DNA from: Oryzias latipes
Lineage: Eukaryota > Chordata > Actinopteri > Beloniformes > Adrianichthyidae
Assembly: GCF_002234675.1 (NCBI RefSeq)
Contig: NC_019879.2
Location: 26,348,773-26,412,772 of the forward strand
Length of the DNA stretch: 64,000 bases
Direction of reading: 5' to 3'
The notes beneath the pieces are model-generated. The model was not told where the DNA came from and searched no databases. It worked only from the letters and a program-made list of their open reading frames with translations. Made by a program: the position numbers and the translations under genes. The stretch's first letter is position 1. The number at the start of each line of letters is the position of its first letter. Shown here in pieces: positions 37,543-49,000 of this stretch.

Positions 37543-38004
37543 GTCTTTTTTTTCCATCAGAAGACATTTATTCTGCCTGTTAAATTTAAAAATACCAGGA
37601 GACATCTTGAGGATTTAGGGGATCACAAGGCAATAATCCACTGTAGGACGCAGACAGAGGTTCACCGTTTGAGAACAGCTTCTTTAGAAAGAAGCAAATC
37701 AGGCAAAAGGATGGCGTGCTAACATCTGAACACCGGGAGCGCTGTTTGGGACTCACTGAGGATGACCGCTTCACAAGATGAGGAAAGCCACAGTTTGGGT
37801 CAGTTTTGGTGGAGCAGGAAGTTCTTGATGGGATCTGGTACTGGCAGTGAGGATATGCAGTTAAGACGTTTTTTGCCCATCGTTCTGCGGATCCTGATGC
37901 GGCACAGATGTACCAGTCTACGAGGGTTTCCTGACGGGACAAGAAGACAGATTATGGACTCCTCCTGTTTTCATCGGTGTTTTCTACAGAGCACACATGC
38001 TGGC

Positions 38005-38227
38005 TTAACCCTTGTGCTATCCTAGGCACATTAACATTGGGAGTTGGGTTATCTAGATCCACTAGACAGTGCTCTGAACCTTTTTTCTTCAATGATTTGT
38101 GATCTTCACTGGTGTCCATGGATTATATAAAATCCTCTTCACCTTTATCCACCTTTGTCATGGTCGGGAGAAAACGTCAATGTAGGGATCGGGTCATCTG
38201 GACCCCATAGGATAGCACAAGGGTTAA
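38005..38227 (+). mobile_element. TTAA-flanked MITE, copy 8 (inside unit A)
   Basis: Perfect TTAA on both sides; GGATCGGGTC subfamily. It lies 75 bp beyond the exon 5 acceptor, in asb1 intron 4 of the distal copy. Confidence 0.9.
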
Positions 38228-38231
38228 CAAT

Positions 38232-38485
38232 GACAGCTTAACCCGGTCGGTCGCAGGGCCACAATCTCACAGCCATGCACACTCTCACATACACACCTAG
38301 GGACAATTTAGAGTCACCAATTCACCTATGAAGGGAGGGGTGGGATGGGTGTGCATGGAAGGTGGGACTCCCCCAGAGAAAACCCTGACATGCACGAGGA
38401 GAGCATGCAAACAGGTTCCCCAGCCGGGATTTGAACCAGGAACCTTCTTGCTGTGAGGCAAGAAGCGCTGACCACTGCAAGCAGG
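38232..38485 (-). mobile_element. tRNA-type SINE S1, copy 3 (unit A)
   Basis: Reverse orientation; the reversed B-box GGTTCAAATCC is intact at about 38,433. Lacks the GGAT tail. Confidence 0.7.
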
Positions 38486-39949
38486 GATTAATTCCATTTA
38501 AGTACTTCAAGCTGCCATAAGATTCTTTAGGTGACCATTGATTGCAATATTTGCCGACTTTTGCGATATGCATGTAGCACAGCTTGGTATCGCGATAACA
38601 AACGTTTGTGATTTATTGTGCAGGCCTGAGCAAGGGAAAATTAAATACGTGTACAAACAAGTAAACAAGAATGAACGTCATTTCAGTTTCCTAAAGTTCA
38701 GCCACTGTTCTTTTTCCACATCAAAATAATCCAAATTATTAGAACATTCCAGCACACTGTATGGTCACATGACTTTGCTAATTCAATTCAAAACAATTGG
38801 TTGTTTTTACGTTTATAGTAATATAAACCTACCATGTTCACATCCAAATGGTATTTTCTGATACAGATTATCGATTGATCTCATTTTGAAGTGATTTTTT
38901 TCATGGTTTAGGTTGAGTCAATTCATCGATCTGGATTGAAATGGATTCATCGTTACACCCCTAGTCTTTACAGATCTTGGTTATGTTTGACTTACAAATA
39001 AAACCAAATTTATGAAATATGACATTAAAATGAACAAACGTTTAAGTAGCTGTTATTGGCAAACTTTTTATTTTAGTCACTCACTTTTTGCCTCCAGGAA
39101 AACCTTTAGTGCCTCTGGTTCAACTTTCCTTCGATTTGGAGCCTGGAGTTCAGACTCGCCCCAGGACACGAAAGCGGGGTTAGCCCCGTGGTCCAGCAGC
39201 AGGTGGACGAAGGCCACGTCACATCCGTGTCGCAGCACCGCGTCCAGCAGGCAGGAGGCCAGGCCCCGCGCCAGAGCCTCGTGGCAGACGGGTCCCGTGT
39301 AGTTGAAGTCGGGCTGCGCGCCGGCTCGGAGCAGCACTCTGAAACACTGGAGGTGGTGGTAGGCGGCGCTGATGTAGAGCGGACACACCACCAGCGTGTT
39401 GAGGGTTCGAGCGCTTAGGATGAGACGGGGGCCCAGCTGGTGGTCCATGTCAACGTCAGCGTTAAATCTACAAACAAGAAACACACCAAAAAAGGTTTCA
39501 TACGCGTTTTTTTATTTTTATTATAACTGTTATTTTATATTTGAATAAAATATGTTGGCAGTTCCGTGGCTCATAGCTGATTAATTATTTACTTGGTGAG
39601 TTTATTTTCTAATGTATTTGTTAAAGTGTGAAAGTTCTGGAATGAGAAATTCTGTTCTGGAATAATTGGAGGTTTCTTTGGAAGAGGTGAAAGGTCAAAG
39701 CAACCCTCTTCTAAAAAATTAAAATTATAGACTCATTAAACAAACATTGTCAAAAGTGAAGAGAGTTGTAACGGCAGTGGCCGTGTTTGGGTTTGTTTTT
39801 TCTTTTTGTTCAGTGTTTTGTGTATTGTATGTCTATCAGAGTGGGACTTTGTTTTTTTTTTGTGGATCTTTGTGAGTTTGTCTGATTGTTTCAGATGTGA
39901 TGCTGGAAAGGTGTGCCTTCCTTTGGAGCTAAGCTGATGGAGGCAGCCT

Positions 39950-40163
39950 TTAACCCTTGTGCTATCTTAGATGACCCCACCCTTACATTGACGTGTTCTC
40001 CCTACCATGACAAAGGGGGATAAAGGTGGAAAGATTTCATGTAATCCATGGACACCAGTGAAGATCACAAATCATTGAAGAAAAAAGGTTCAGAGCACTG
40101 TCTAGTGGGTCTAAATGACCCAACTCCCAATGTTAAAGTGCCTAGGATAGCACAAGGGTTTAA
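39950..40163 (-). mobile_element. TTAA-flanked MITE, copy 9 (chimeric, at the duplication junction)
   Basis: The first half matches copy 11 (AAAGGGGGATAAAGG; left flank GGAGGCAGCCTTTAACCC). The second half matches copy 7 (CAGAGCACTGTCTAG, CTAAATGACCC; right flank TTTAACTTCTGAGC). The switch lies between about 40,017 and 40,088. Confidence 0.92.
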
Positions 40164-41278
40164 CTTCTGAGCTGCTGTGGTTGTCTCTTTAAATAGCAGT
40201 AATTCATCTTTATATGACTCTGTGGTTGGAAAAACAATTTTTTATTCTATTGTCAGCTCTTACAATGTTTTTTATATTGGCTAAAATGTCCTCAATTACC
40301 AGATCAAGTGTCTAAGATTGTGACCATAACCTCAGTGTTAGTCATGACGATGTGACATGAATTTCCTTTGGAACAGCAGATCTTTGAGGGGCTTGATGTT
40401 TACGTTGTGCTCCCTGCTGCTTTCACCCCGAGTTCCCAGGCTGGGCATTCTCCTCTGGGTCTGATCTGTTTCTGCCAAAGGCAATTTTCAGTATCCAGTC
40501 ACCACTCGTGTTCTCACACTTTCATGGTTAAGTTATGTCCGGATGTTGTTTTATTTTTTTACTGTCTCAACTTTTATTAGATGGTTTTACCCTCTTAAAA
40601 GTTTTACTTGATGTCCCGGTGACCTCAGAGGCTCTAAAGGGTTTCAGGGGACAGTTTTTGGATGTTCATATGTTTTTCAAAGTTGCTAAAATTATAGTGT
40701 TTTCTCAAAAGCATCTTATGTCTTTGGTGTTCTACAAAAAACAAGTCCAACTGAACATGCATAAATCCAAGCTTGTTTGACACTTGGCACCAAAAACCCT
40801 AACCTCAAGTCTACAAAATCAGAGAAGATGATTGGATTTCAGGAATAACCCAGCCCCTCAGTCTCGCAGTCACCCAGCGACAATCGTAAGGCTCTAAATG
40901 AACTGTAGAGTGTTAAAAGTCAGTTTAAGAAACTCCAGTGACCTCTGAGTCTTGGCACTGTTGGAATTCACTATCACCCTAGAGATCAAGTGCAGAAAGA
41001 ACATTGCTAGGTTGGGGGGTTAACATTTCTTGAAATAACCAAAGACGTTGGTGATCTTCTCCAATGCAACCATCGTCTTTACCACTGCAAAGATAGGTAA
41101 TCGACCACAATCTCCAATCACTGAAGGATACATAGATGCATGTCTGAGACATGCACCCATTCCTTTCTTTTTCTATACCCGGAGGGTTGGCCAAAGCCGG
41201 GGACACCCTGAACACGTCGCCAGTCCATTGCAGGGCTGTAAGATACCAATTTAGGTCTTACTGATTTCTCTGTACAGT

Positions 41279-41539
41279 GTTCCAGTGTTCCCTCGTGGTG
41301 TGAGTGAGGTGTAGAGGTAGGGTGGTTGACCTCTGTTTGAAAGACTGCAGGTTCGGTTCCCTCCCAGCCCGCCCATGTGTCTAAGTGCCCTTGGGGAAGA
41401 CACTCTATGGAAGCAATTCTGTAGCATAATTAAAAATAAAAGTCAAAACCAGAAATGCGGACCCGACATCATTGTGTGAATGGTACTTTGACAGAAAAGT
41501 GCTTTGGCTATGGTGCTATATAAGTATACACCATTTAAC
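41279..41539 (+). mobile_element. tRNA-type SINE S2, unit B
   Basis: Duplicate of the SINE at 36,205-36,465 at offset 5,074. Confidence 0.68.
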
Positions 41540-41576
41540 CTTTTTTTTTTTTTACATAAAAAAAAAAATAACACTC

Positions 41577-41875
41577 CCCCGTGAACTGCCACCTTAACGT
41601 GGTCTCCCGCGGAGAGCTCAGAGTAGAACCGCTTCTCCTCCACATCGAAAGGAGCCAGTTGAGGTGGCTCGGGCATCTAGTCCGGATGCCTCCTGGACGC
41701 CTCCCTGGAGAGGTGTTCCAGCTACTACTACGTCTCTCGGCTGGCCTGGGAAAGCCTCGGGGTCCCCCCAGAGGAGCTGGAGGAAGTGGCTGAGGCAAAG
41801 GAAGTCTAAGCATCTCTGCACAGACTGCTGCCCCCGCGACCCGGATAAGCGCAGGAAGATGGATGGATGGATGGA
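41577..41875 (+). mobile_element. RTE/Rex3-type LINE 3' end, unit B
   Basis: Duplicate of 36,503-36,801. Confidence 0.6.
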
Positions 41876-42873
41876 TTCAAAAATAGCCTGCGATAGGTGA
41901 AATCCACAGAGTAGGATCACACTGTAAACACTAATAGAGACAGGAACATTTTTTGAGTCTTGTGAACTGTGATGCAGTGAGGTATCACTGTATTTGCTAA
42001 ATATTCTGAATTGGGGAAAATCACAAACAGATCAAAGAACAAGAGAACTTGGAGAGATTCTCCTGATTACATTTAATGTAAGCAAATTACAGTGAAATGT
42101 AGAAAACAAAGAAACAAAAACACATTTATAGTTGTACATCTTTGAAAAGTACTTTCATTTTGTATACGCCGTGCACACACAAGAAACATTAAGTGCAATA
42201 GCATCACTGAGAAGGCATCATTCTGGTTATTGAAAACAAAACGCCCTAAATTCTGTCTTTTTTTAAATTAAAATCACAACTTATTAACAAGGTATTACCT
42301 AGATTGTCAGAGCAACAGAATAAAATAGAATCAACATATTGCATCACTTTCAAACTGCAGTGTTTTGTCCAAATGTGGAGAGTTGTTCTTTCAAGGAAAC
42401 CAAAATTAAAAAAAGACTGAAGGCTGCAGAAGAACACAAGAGCTTTCTTTGTATCCAAAGAAACCTGCAACATCTGTGGATATGATCTATTTATCAGTAT
42501 AAACACTCAGGAGACATTCAATAACATGTTTCAGTACATCTACCCCCCATAAATTAACATTCAAATATCTATCTATATCTATAGATATCTATATATATCT
42601 ATGTATATATTTATAAGTCTTTTTTTTCCATCAGAAGACATTTATTCTGCCTGTTAAATTTAAAAATACCAGGAGACATCTTGAGGATTTAGGGGATCAC
42701 AAGGCAATAATCCACTGTAGGACGCAGACAGAGGTTCACCGTTTGAGAACAGCTTCTTTAGAAAGAAGCAAATCAGGCAAAAGGATGGCGTGCTAACATC
42801 TGAACACCGGGAGCGCTGTTTGGGACTCACTGAGGATGACCGCTTCACAAGATGAGGAAAGCCACAGTTTGGG

Positions 42874-43004
42874 TCAGTTTTGGTGGAGCAGGAAGTTCTT
42901 GATGGGATCTGGTACTGGCAGTGAGGATATGCAGTTAAGACGTTTTTTGCCCATCGTTCTGCGGATCCTGATGCGGCACAGATGTACCAGTCTACGAGGG
43001 TTTC
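42874..43004 (-). CDS. asb1: asb1 exon 5, SOCS box and stop (proximal copy)
   Basis: After the acceptor CCCGTCAG, the frame reads NPRRLVHLCRIRIRR, then ISSLPVPDPIKNFLLHQN and TGA. BC-box and Cul5-box motifs are both intact. The reading frame joins exon 4 through a split AGA codon. The longer open frame visible here in another register (with DWYICAASGSAERW) is a shadow. An AATAAA on the minus strand about 230 bp past the stop (near 42,643) is a possible poly(A) signal. Confidence 0.9.
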
Positions 43005-46000
43005 CTGACGGGACAAGAAGACAGATTATGGACTCCTCCTGTTTTCATCGGTGTTTTCTACAGAGCACACATGCTGGCTTAACCCTTGTGCTATCCTAGG
43101 CACATTAACATTGGGAGTTGGGTTATCTAGATCCACTAGACAGTGCTCTGAACCTTTTTTCTTCAATGATTTGTGATCTTCACTGGTGTCCATGGATTAT
43201 ATAAAATCCTCTTCACCTTTATCCACCTTTGTCATGGTCGGGAGAAAACGTCAATGTAGGGATCGGGTCATCTGGACCCCATAGGATAGCACAAGGGTTA
43301 ACAATGACAGCTTAACCCGGTCGGTCGCAGGGCCACAATCTCACAGCCATGCACACTCTCACATACACACCTAGGGACAATTTAGAGTCACCAATTCACC
43401 TATGAAGGGAGGGGTGGGATGGGTGTGCATGGAAGGTGGGACTCCCCCAGAGAAAACCCTGACATGCACGAGGAGAGCATGCAAACAGGTTCCCCAGCCG
43501 GGATTTGAACCAGGAACCTTCTTGCTGTGAGGCAAGAAGCGCTGACCACTGCAAGCAGGGATTAATTCCATTTAAGTACTTCAAGCTGCCATAAGATTCT
43601 TTAGGTGACCATTGATTGCAATATTTGCCGACTTTTGCGATATGCATGTAGCACAGCTTGGTATCGCGATAACAAACGTTTGTGATTTATTGTGCAGGCC
43701 TGAGCAAGGGAAAATTAAATACGTGTACAAACAAGTAAACAAGAATGAACGTCATTTCAGTTTCCTAAAGTTCAGCCACTGTTCTTTTTCCACATCAAAA
43801 TAATCCAAATTATTAGAACATTCCAGCACACTGTATGGTCACATGACTTTGCTAATTCAATTCAAAACAATTGGTTGTTTTTACGTTTATAGTAATATAA
43901 ACCTACCATGTTCACATCCAAATGGTATTTTCTGATACAGATTATCGATTGATCTCATTTTGAAGTGATTTTTTTCATGGTTTAGGTTGAGTCAATTCAT
44001 CGATCTGGATTGAAATGGATTCATCGTTACACCCCTAGTCTTTACAGATCTTGGTTATGTTTGACTTACAAATAAAACCAAATTTATGAAATATGACATT
44101 AAAATGAACAAACGTTTAAGTAGCTGTTATTGGCAAACTTTTTATTTTAGTCACTCACTTTTTGCCTCCAGGAAAACCTTTAGTGCCTCTGGTTCAACTT
44201 TCCTTCGATTTGGAGCCTGGAGTTCAGACTCGCCCCAGGACACGAAAGCGGGGTTAGCCCCGTGGTCCAGCAGCAGGTGGACGAAGGCCACGTCACATCC
44301 GTGTCGCAGCACCGCGTCCAGCAGGCAGGAGGCCAGGCCCCGCGCCAGAGCCTCGTGGCAGACGGGTCCCGTGTAGTTGAAGTCGGGCTGCGCGCCGGCT
44401 CGGAGCAGCACTCTGAAACACTGGAGGTGGTGGTAGGCGGCGCTGATGTAGAGCGGACACACCACCAGCGTGTTGAGGGTTCGAGCGCTTAGGATGAGAC
44501 GGGGGCCCAGCTGGTGGTCCATGTCAACGTCAGCGTTAAATCTACAAACAAGAAACACACCAAAAAAGGTTTCATACGCGTTTTTTTATTTTTATTATAA
44601 CTGTTATTTTATATTTGAATAAAATATGTTGGCAGTTCCGTGGCTCATAGCTGATTAATTATTTACTTGGTGAGTTTATTTTCTAATGTATTTGTTAAAG
44701 TGTGAAAGTTCTGGAATGAGAAATTCTGTTCTGGAATAATTGGAGGTTTCTTTGGAAGAGGTGAAAGGTCAAAGCAACCCTCTTCTAAAAAATTAAAATT
44801 ATAGACTCATTAAACAAACATTGTCAAAAGTGAAGAGAGTTGTAACGGCAGTGGCCGTGTTTGGGTTTGTTTTTTCTTTTTGTTCAGTGTTTTGTGTATT
44901 GTATGTCTATCAGAGTGGGACTTTGTTTTTTTTTTGTGGATCTTTGTGAGTTTGTCTGATTGTTTCAGATGTGATGCTGGAAAGGTGTGCCTTCCTTTGG
45001 AGCTAAGCTGATGGAGGCAGCCTTTAACCCTTGTGCTATCTTAGATGACCCCACCCTTACATTGACGTGTTCTCCCTACCATGACAAAGGGGGATAAAGG
45101 TGGAAAGATTTCATGTAATCCATGGACACCAGTGAAGATCACAAATCATTGAAGAAAAAAGGTTCAGCGCACTATCTAGTGGGTCTAGATGACCCAAATC
45201 CCAATGTTAAAGTGCTTAGGATAACACAAGGGTTACAAGAACTGTGTGGACCTCCAGCCTGTGAGAAGGGAGATTTGCTGCAACCTGTCTCCACTGCAGC
45301 TTGGTGCTCTTCTCCACTTGTTTTGTAGTTTGTGTTGCACTTTGTTTTTTTTTGTTTTTTGTGGTTTTGTGTCCAGGCCCACTCTGTGTAGTCTTTTGTT
45401 TGGTGTAGCTATGTTTAAGTGAAGCTGTGGGGGTGAACTAACATTTTCTTTCACGTTTCCTCCTGTTTGTTAGTGTAGGGAGGTTAATGTTTCATCTTTG
45501 ATTTCCCTTTACTTTCATTCACAGTGGGGATGGGAATAGAAGCCCCATGAAGCTTTCACGGGGTTCATGCAATTGTGCCGCAAAAATGAACCAACCATTC
45601 AGGGCTTTGAAACCACACAGAACAGCGGCATCTGGTGGCGGCCTGGGCGTATATCATATGCTTCGACTAAGCTCCTTGTAACACTTCAGTGTGGAAATGA
45701 TGAAAAAACGTAAAACAAAATGTTTGTAATGATAATAAAATACAACGTAAAACAACACGTGACGTTTTCTGTGAGAAGTGCTTGGCACAGCAAAACACGC
45801 ATCACAAGCAAAAAATAAACGCAAAGCAAAAAATAGTTAAACGCTAGTCTTCAACCCAGGACCTCTGGTTGCAGACGCCATTGCGTTTTCCACTGAGCCA
45901 TCTATACTGTTGCAGTAACATCTTGCCATTACAGATTCATAGAAGTATTTTCTTTATAAATAACGTTCATAGTATATTCTCTTATTAGGAGAAACCGAGT

Positions 46001-49000
46001 TGAAACGTTCCTGAGCCACAGTACGTTTTTCACCAGGAACTATGGTAAAGTGCAATGAACTGACGCTGATTCAAAAACAGGGGAAACAATAAAACTGGTC
46101 AGGAAATGTTTGGGATTCATTTGTGTTTTTTAAAGAATAGCACGCCCAACTGTTCAAACACCAGTGACATCTGAACCGTGGTTTGACCAAACGATGCATT
46201 TGGCGCTTTGTATGTCATTAACCACGTGATCTGCGCTAGTTGACACACATTGTGCCGAACCACTCTGCTTCCCGAAGGTGAAATGAGCGCCGGAGCGTCC
46301 GTGTCAAATGGGCCATCGCTAATTCACAGGTTAGATTTCAGATTACGGTTAATTGGGGTTTTGTTTGTTACTTTGGCCTTGGTTCACCCTGAAGCCTTTT
46401 TGCTTCACCTTTTAAGTTATTGTTTCATATTAATTAATTTGTAAATAAACTTGTTATTTTGTTTGGAGACAATCTTTTGGTGTTTGGTTATTAATTTTTT
46501 TGGTTATTAAGTCACGGCAAAAAACTGAACTTTTATGTTATGCTCCTCTGTTTACCCATAGACACAAAAAGGGGCACAAGATGGTTAAAAGAACTCTTTT
46601 CTAAAGCATTTGAAAGGGTTTTGTCTATTAGTGTTGATAATCAAGAGTCACTATGGCAACACAGAAATAATTTCAAATTTCTTTCCAAATAACAAAAAGG
46701 GGCCTCTAAATTTCCTGACGCTCACCTGATGAGCTCCTGCAGAATGTCCTCCCTCCCCACCCGTGCAGCATGGTACAGCGGCGTGCTGCGGTGATGCCGG
46801 CTCCCGTTGGGATCGGCTCCAGCTTCCAGGAGGATCCGGACGCAGTCCAAGTGACCATTAACAACCGCCACATAGAGAGCCGTTTGACCTTTGACGTCAA
46901 CCAGGTCCACGTCGGCTCCCTGGGCGATCAGGTAGGCCACGCACGCAGCGTGTCCGGCCGTCGCTGCGATCCGCAGGGGGGTGCAGGGCAGGCAGCCGCA
47001 GCACCACACCGACTTCTCATTGATGCGTCTGGAACCAGTTCAAGATTTGTAAAAGAATTTCAACAAATAAAATCAAAGTGCAACAAAACTCGACTTTTAG
47101 CAGTGCTGTTTGGCGGATAACAGTGATTAAAGCGGGTAAAACAGAATCAAGTTTCACCAAGTTGTTTGTGAATCTTTTTGATTGACGGCAGCAATGGGGG
47201 GAAAAGAAAATGTAGAAGGGTCAAATAGTTACTTAAACCTTAAAGTTACTTAATGTCTAGTTAGCTATAGAAAAAATGGTAGAGGCTAAATTAACTTTAG
47301 GTCAAAATTTGTTGGATAAAAATGATAAACTTCCTCAAAACGTCACAAAAAACGGATGATTTTCAGTTAGCATTAAAATATCTTCACATTTAATAACCAC
47401 GAAGCTAAGCAAAACCAGAAATATAAGCTGGAATCTCCGGAGAATGACAGTAAGAGTGTAAAATATTTTGAAACTAAAGGGTCCCCGCAGTACAAATCAC
47501 AACACTTAACACAAAACCTATTAAGGATCACAACGACAGGAAAACTGTTCATATAAAAAAAAAACATTTTAGAAATTTGCAAAAAAATTCCAGAAAACAA
47601 AACATGACTAAAAAAGACCCCAAAAAATGTAAGCTAAATAAAGATGAAATATTTTAGAAAACTCAAGTTATTTCCAGATTTAAAAAATTAAATGTTAAAC
47701 AATGACATTTTTTTTAAATTGTTTTCCTTTTTGAATTGTCTGAGATATTTCATACAGTGGGGGAAAACAGGTTTAGTAAGCCACTAATTGTGCAGGTTCT
47801 CCCACTTAAAAATAAATGAGAAGCCTGTAATTTTCCTCATAGGTAAAACTCAACTATGGGAGTCAAAATGAGAACAAAACAAATCCAGAAAATCACATTG
47901 TTTGATTTTTAGAATCAGAATCAGAAATACTTTATTGATCCCACACGTGGGAAATTTGTTTGTCACCATAGCAACTGACAGCAGAGGGGAAAAAAAAAAG
48001 ACTAAGAATAATATAAAAAAAGAACAAAGAAAATGTAGCATAAATGCAAAAAACAAGGTAGTATAATTTAAAAAGCTATTTACAGAACAGTGCAGGTAAA
48101 AAGATGTGCAAAAGAAATGTGCAAAATAGAAAAAAATTAATAAATAGCTAATAAAAAAATGTGCAAAGGTTATCTTTTGCACAGTGAGTTGTTGTACAGG
48201 GTTATTGTATCGGGTAGGAAGGATTTCTGGTACCGGGCAGTTTTGGAGCGGAGCTGTCTGAGCCTCCTAGAGAAGGAGCTCCGCTGTTTGTCCAGAACAG
48301 GGTGGAGAGGATGCTCTGGGTTGTCCATGATTGAAAGGAGTCTGTTCCGTGACCTCCTCTCCATCACTGCTTCAAATGTTTCCTGTTTGCAGCCAATGAC
48401 AGAACCCGCCTTCCTGATCAGCTTGTTCAGTCTGTTGGTGTCACTGACTGCAATGCTGCTTCCCCAGCAGACCACGGAGGAGAACAGGGTGCTGGCTACC
48501 ACAGACTGGTGGAAGATCCCCAGCATCTTGCCGCACACATAAAATGACATGGAGGGCCACATCCCAAGCCTTGAGTTTGACACGTGTGCTTTACACGTAT
48601 CAGTCGTCCTGGTCCTGTTGGTGACTAACAGCCCCAAAGCATGATGTTTCCACCCCCATGCTTTACAGTAGGTATGGTGTTCTTTGGATGACACTCAGCA
48701 TTCTTTCTCCTTTCAACACGACGAGTAGAGTTCTTGCCAAAAGGTTCTATTTTGGTTATATCTGACCATAGGACATTCTCCAGATCCTCTTCTGGACCAT
48801 CCAAATGCTCTCTAGCAAACTTTAGACGGGCCGGCACATGTACTGGCTTCAGCAGGGGGACACGTCTGGCACTGCAGGGTTTGAGTCTCTGGTGGCGTAG
48901 TGTGTTACTGATGGTAGCCTTTGTTACTTTGGTCCCAGCTCTTGGCAGGTCATTCACTAGGTCCCCCCGTGTGGTTCTGGGATTTTTGTTCACTGTTCTT

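Larger units (their letters stand above)
37800..39467 (-). pseudogene. asb1: Duplicated asb1 3' end: second copies of exons 4 and 5
   Basis: Exon 4 (39467-39085) and exon 5 (37930-37800) recur here with the same splice sites, frame and stop, exactly 5,074 bp from the proximal copies. No disabling change is visible, so it is 'pseudo' only in lacking its own exons 1-3. It could act as an alternative 3' end of asb1: skipping the proximal exons would give the same protein with a distal 3' UTR. Otherwise it is a silent partial duplicate. A minus-strand AATAAA near 37,569 lies past the stop. Confidence 0.85.
34877..39950. repeat. 5,074 bp tandem duplication, unit A (distal)
   Basis: Partner of the unit at 39,951-45,024. 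Its left boundary lies inside the MITE at 34,877-35,089, whose left flank is unrelated to the left flank of the other two boundary MITEs. Confidence 0.95.
39951..45024. repeat. 5,074 bp tandem duplication, unit B (contains the proximal asb1 exons 4-5)
   Basis: The sequence repeats 34,877-39,950 in direct orientation at a constant offset of 5,074. The offset holds across homopolymer runs (13 T, 11 A) and I saw no internal difference outside the MITE edges. The unit contains asb1 exons 4 and 5, a tRNA-type SINE, a second SINE, an RTE-type LINE end and one internal MITE. It is bounded by MITE copies at both ends. Confidence 0.95.

Noticed and set aside
37586..37942. 118-codon minus-strand frame overlapping asb1 exon 5 (and its duplicate at 42,660-43,016)
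   Set aside because: Wrong register; the SOCS box frame NPRRLVHLCR...HQN explains the sequence and joins exon 4 in phase.
48170..48694. 174-codon minus-strand frame as a single novel gene
   Set aside because: It runs through Tc1, hAT-like and LINE fragments; an artificial fusion.
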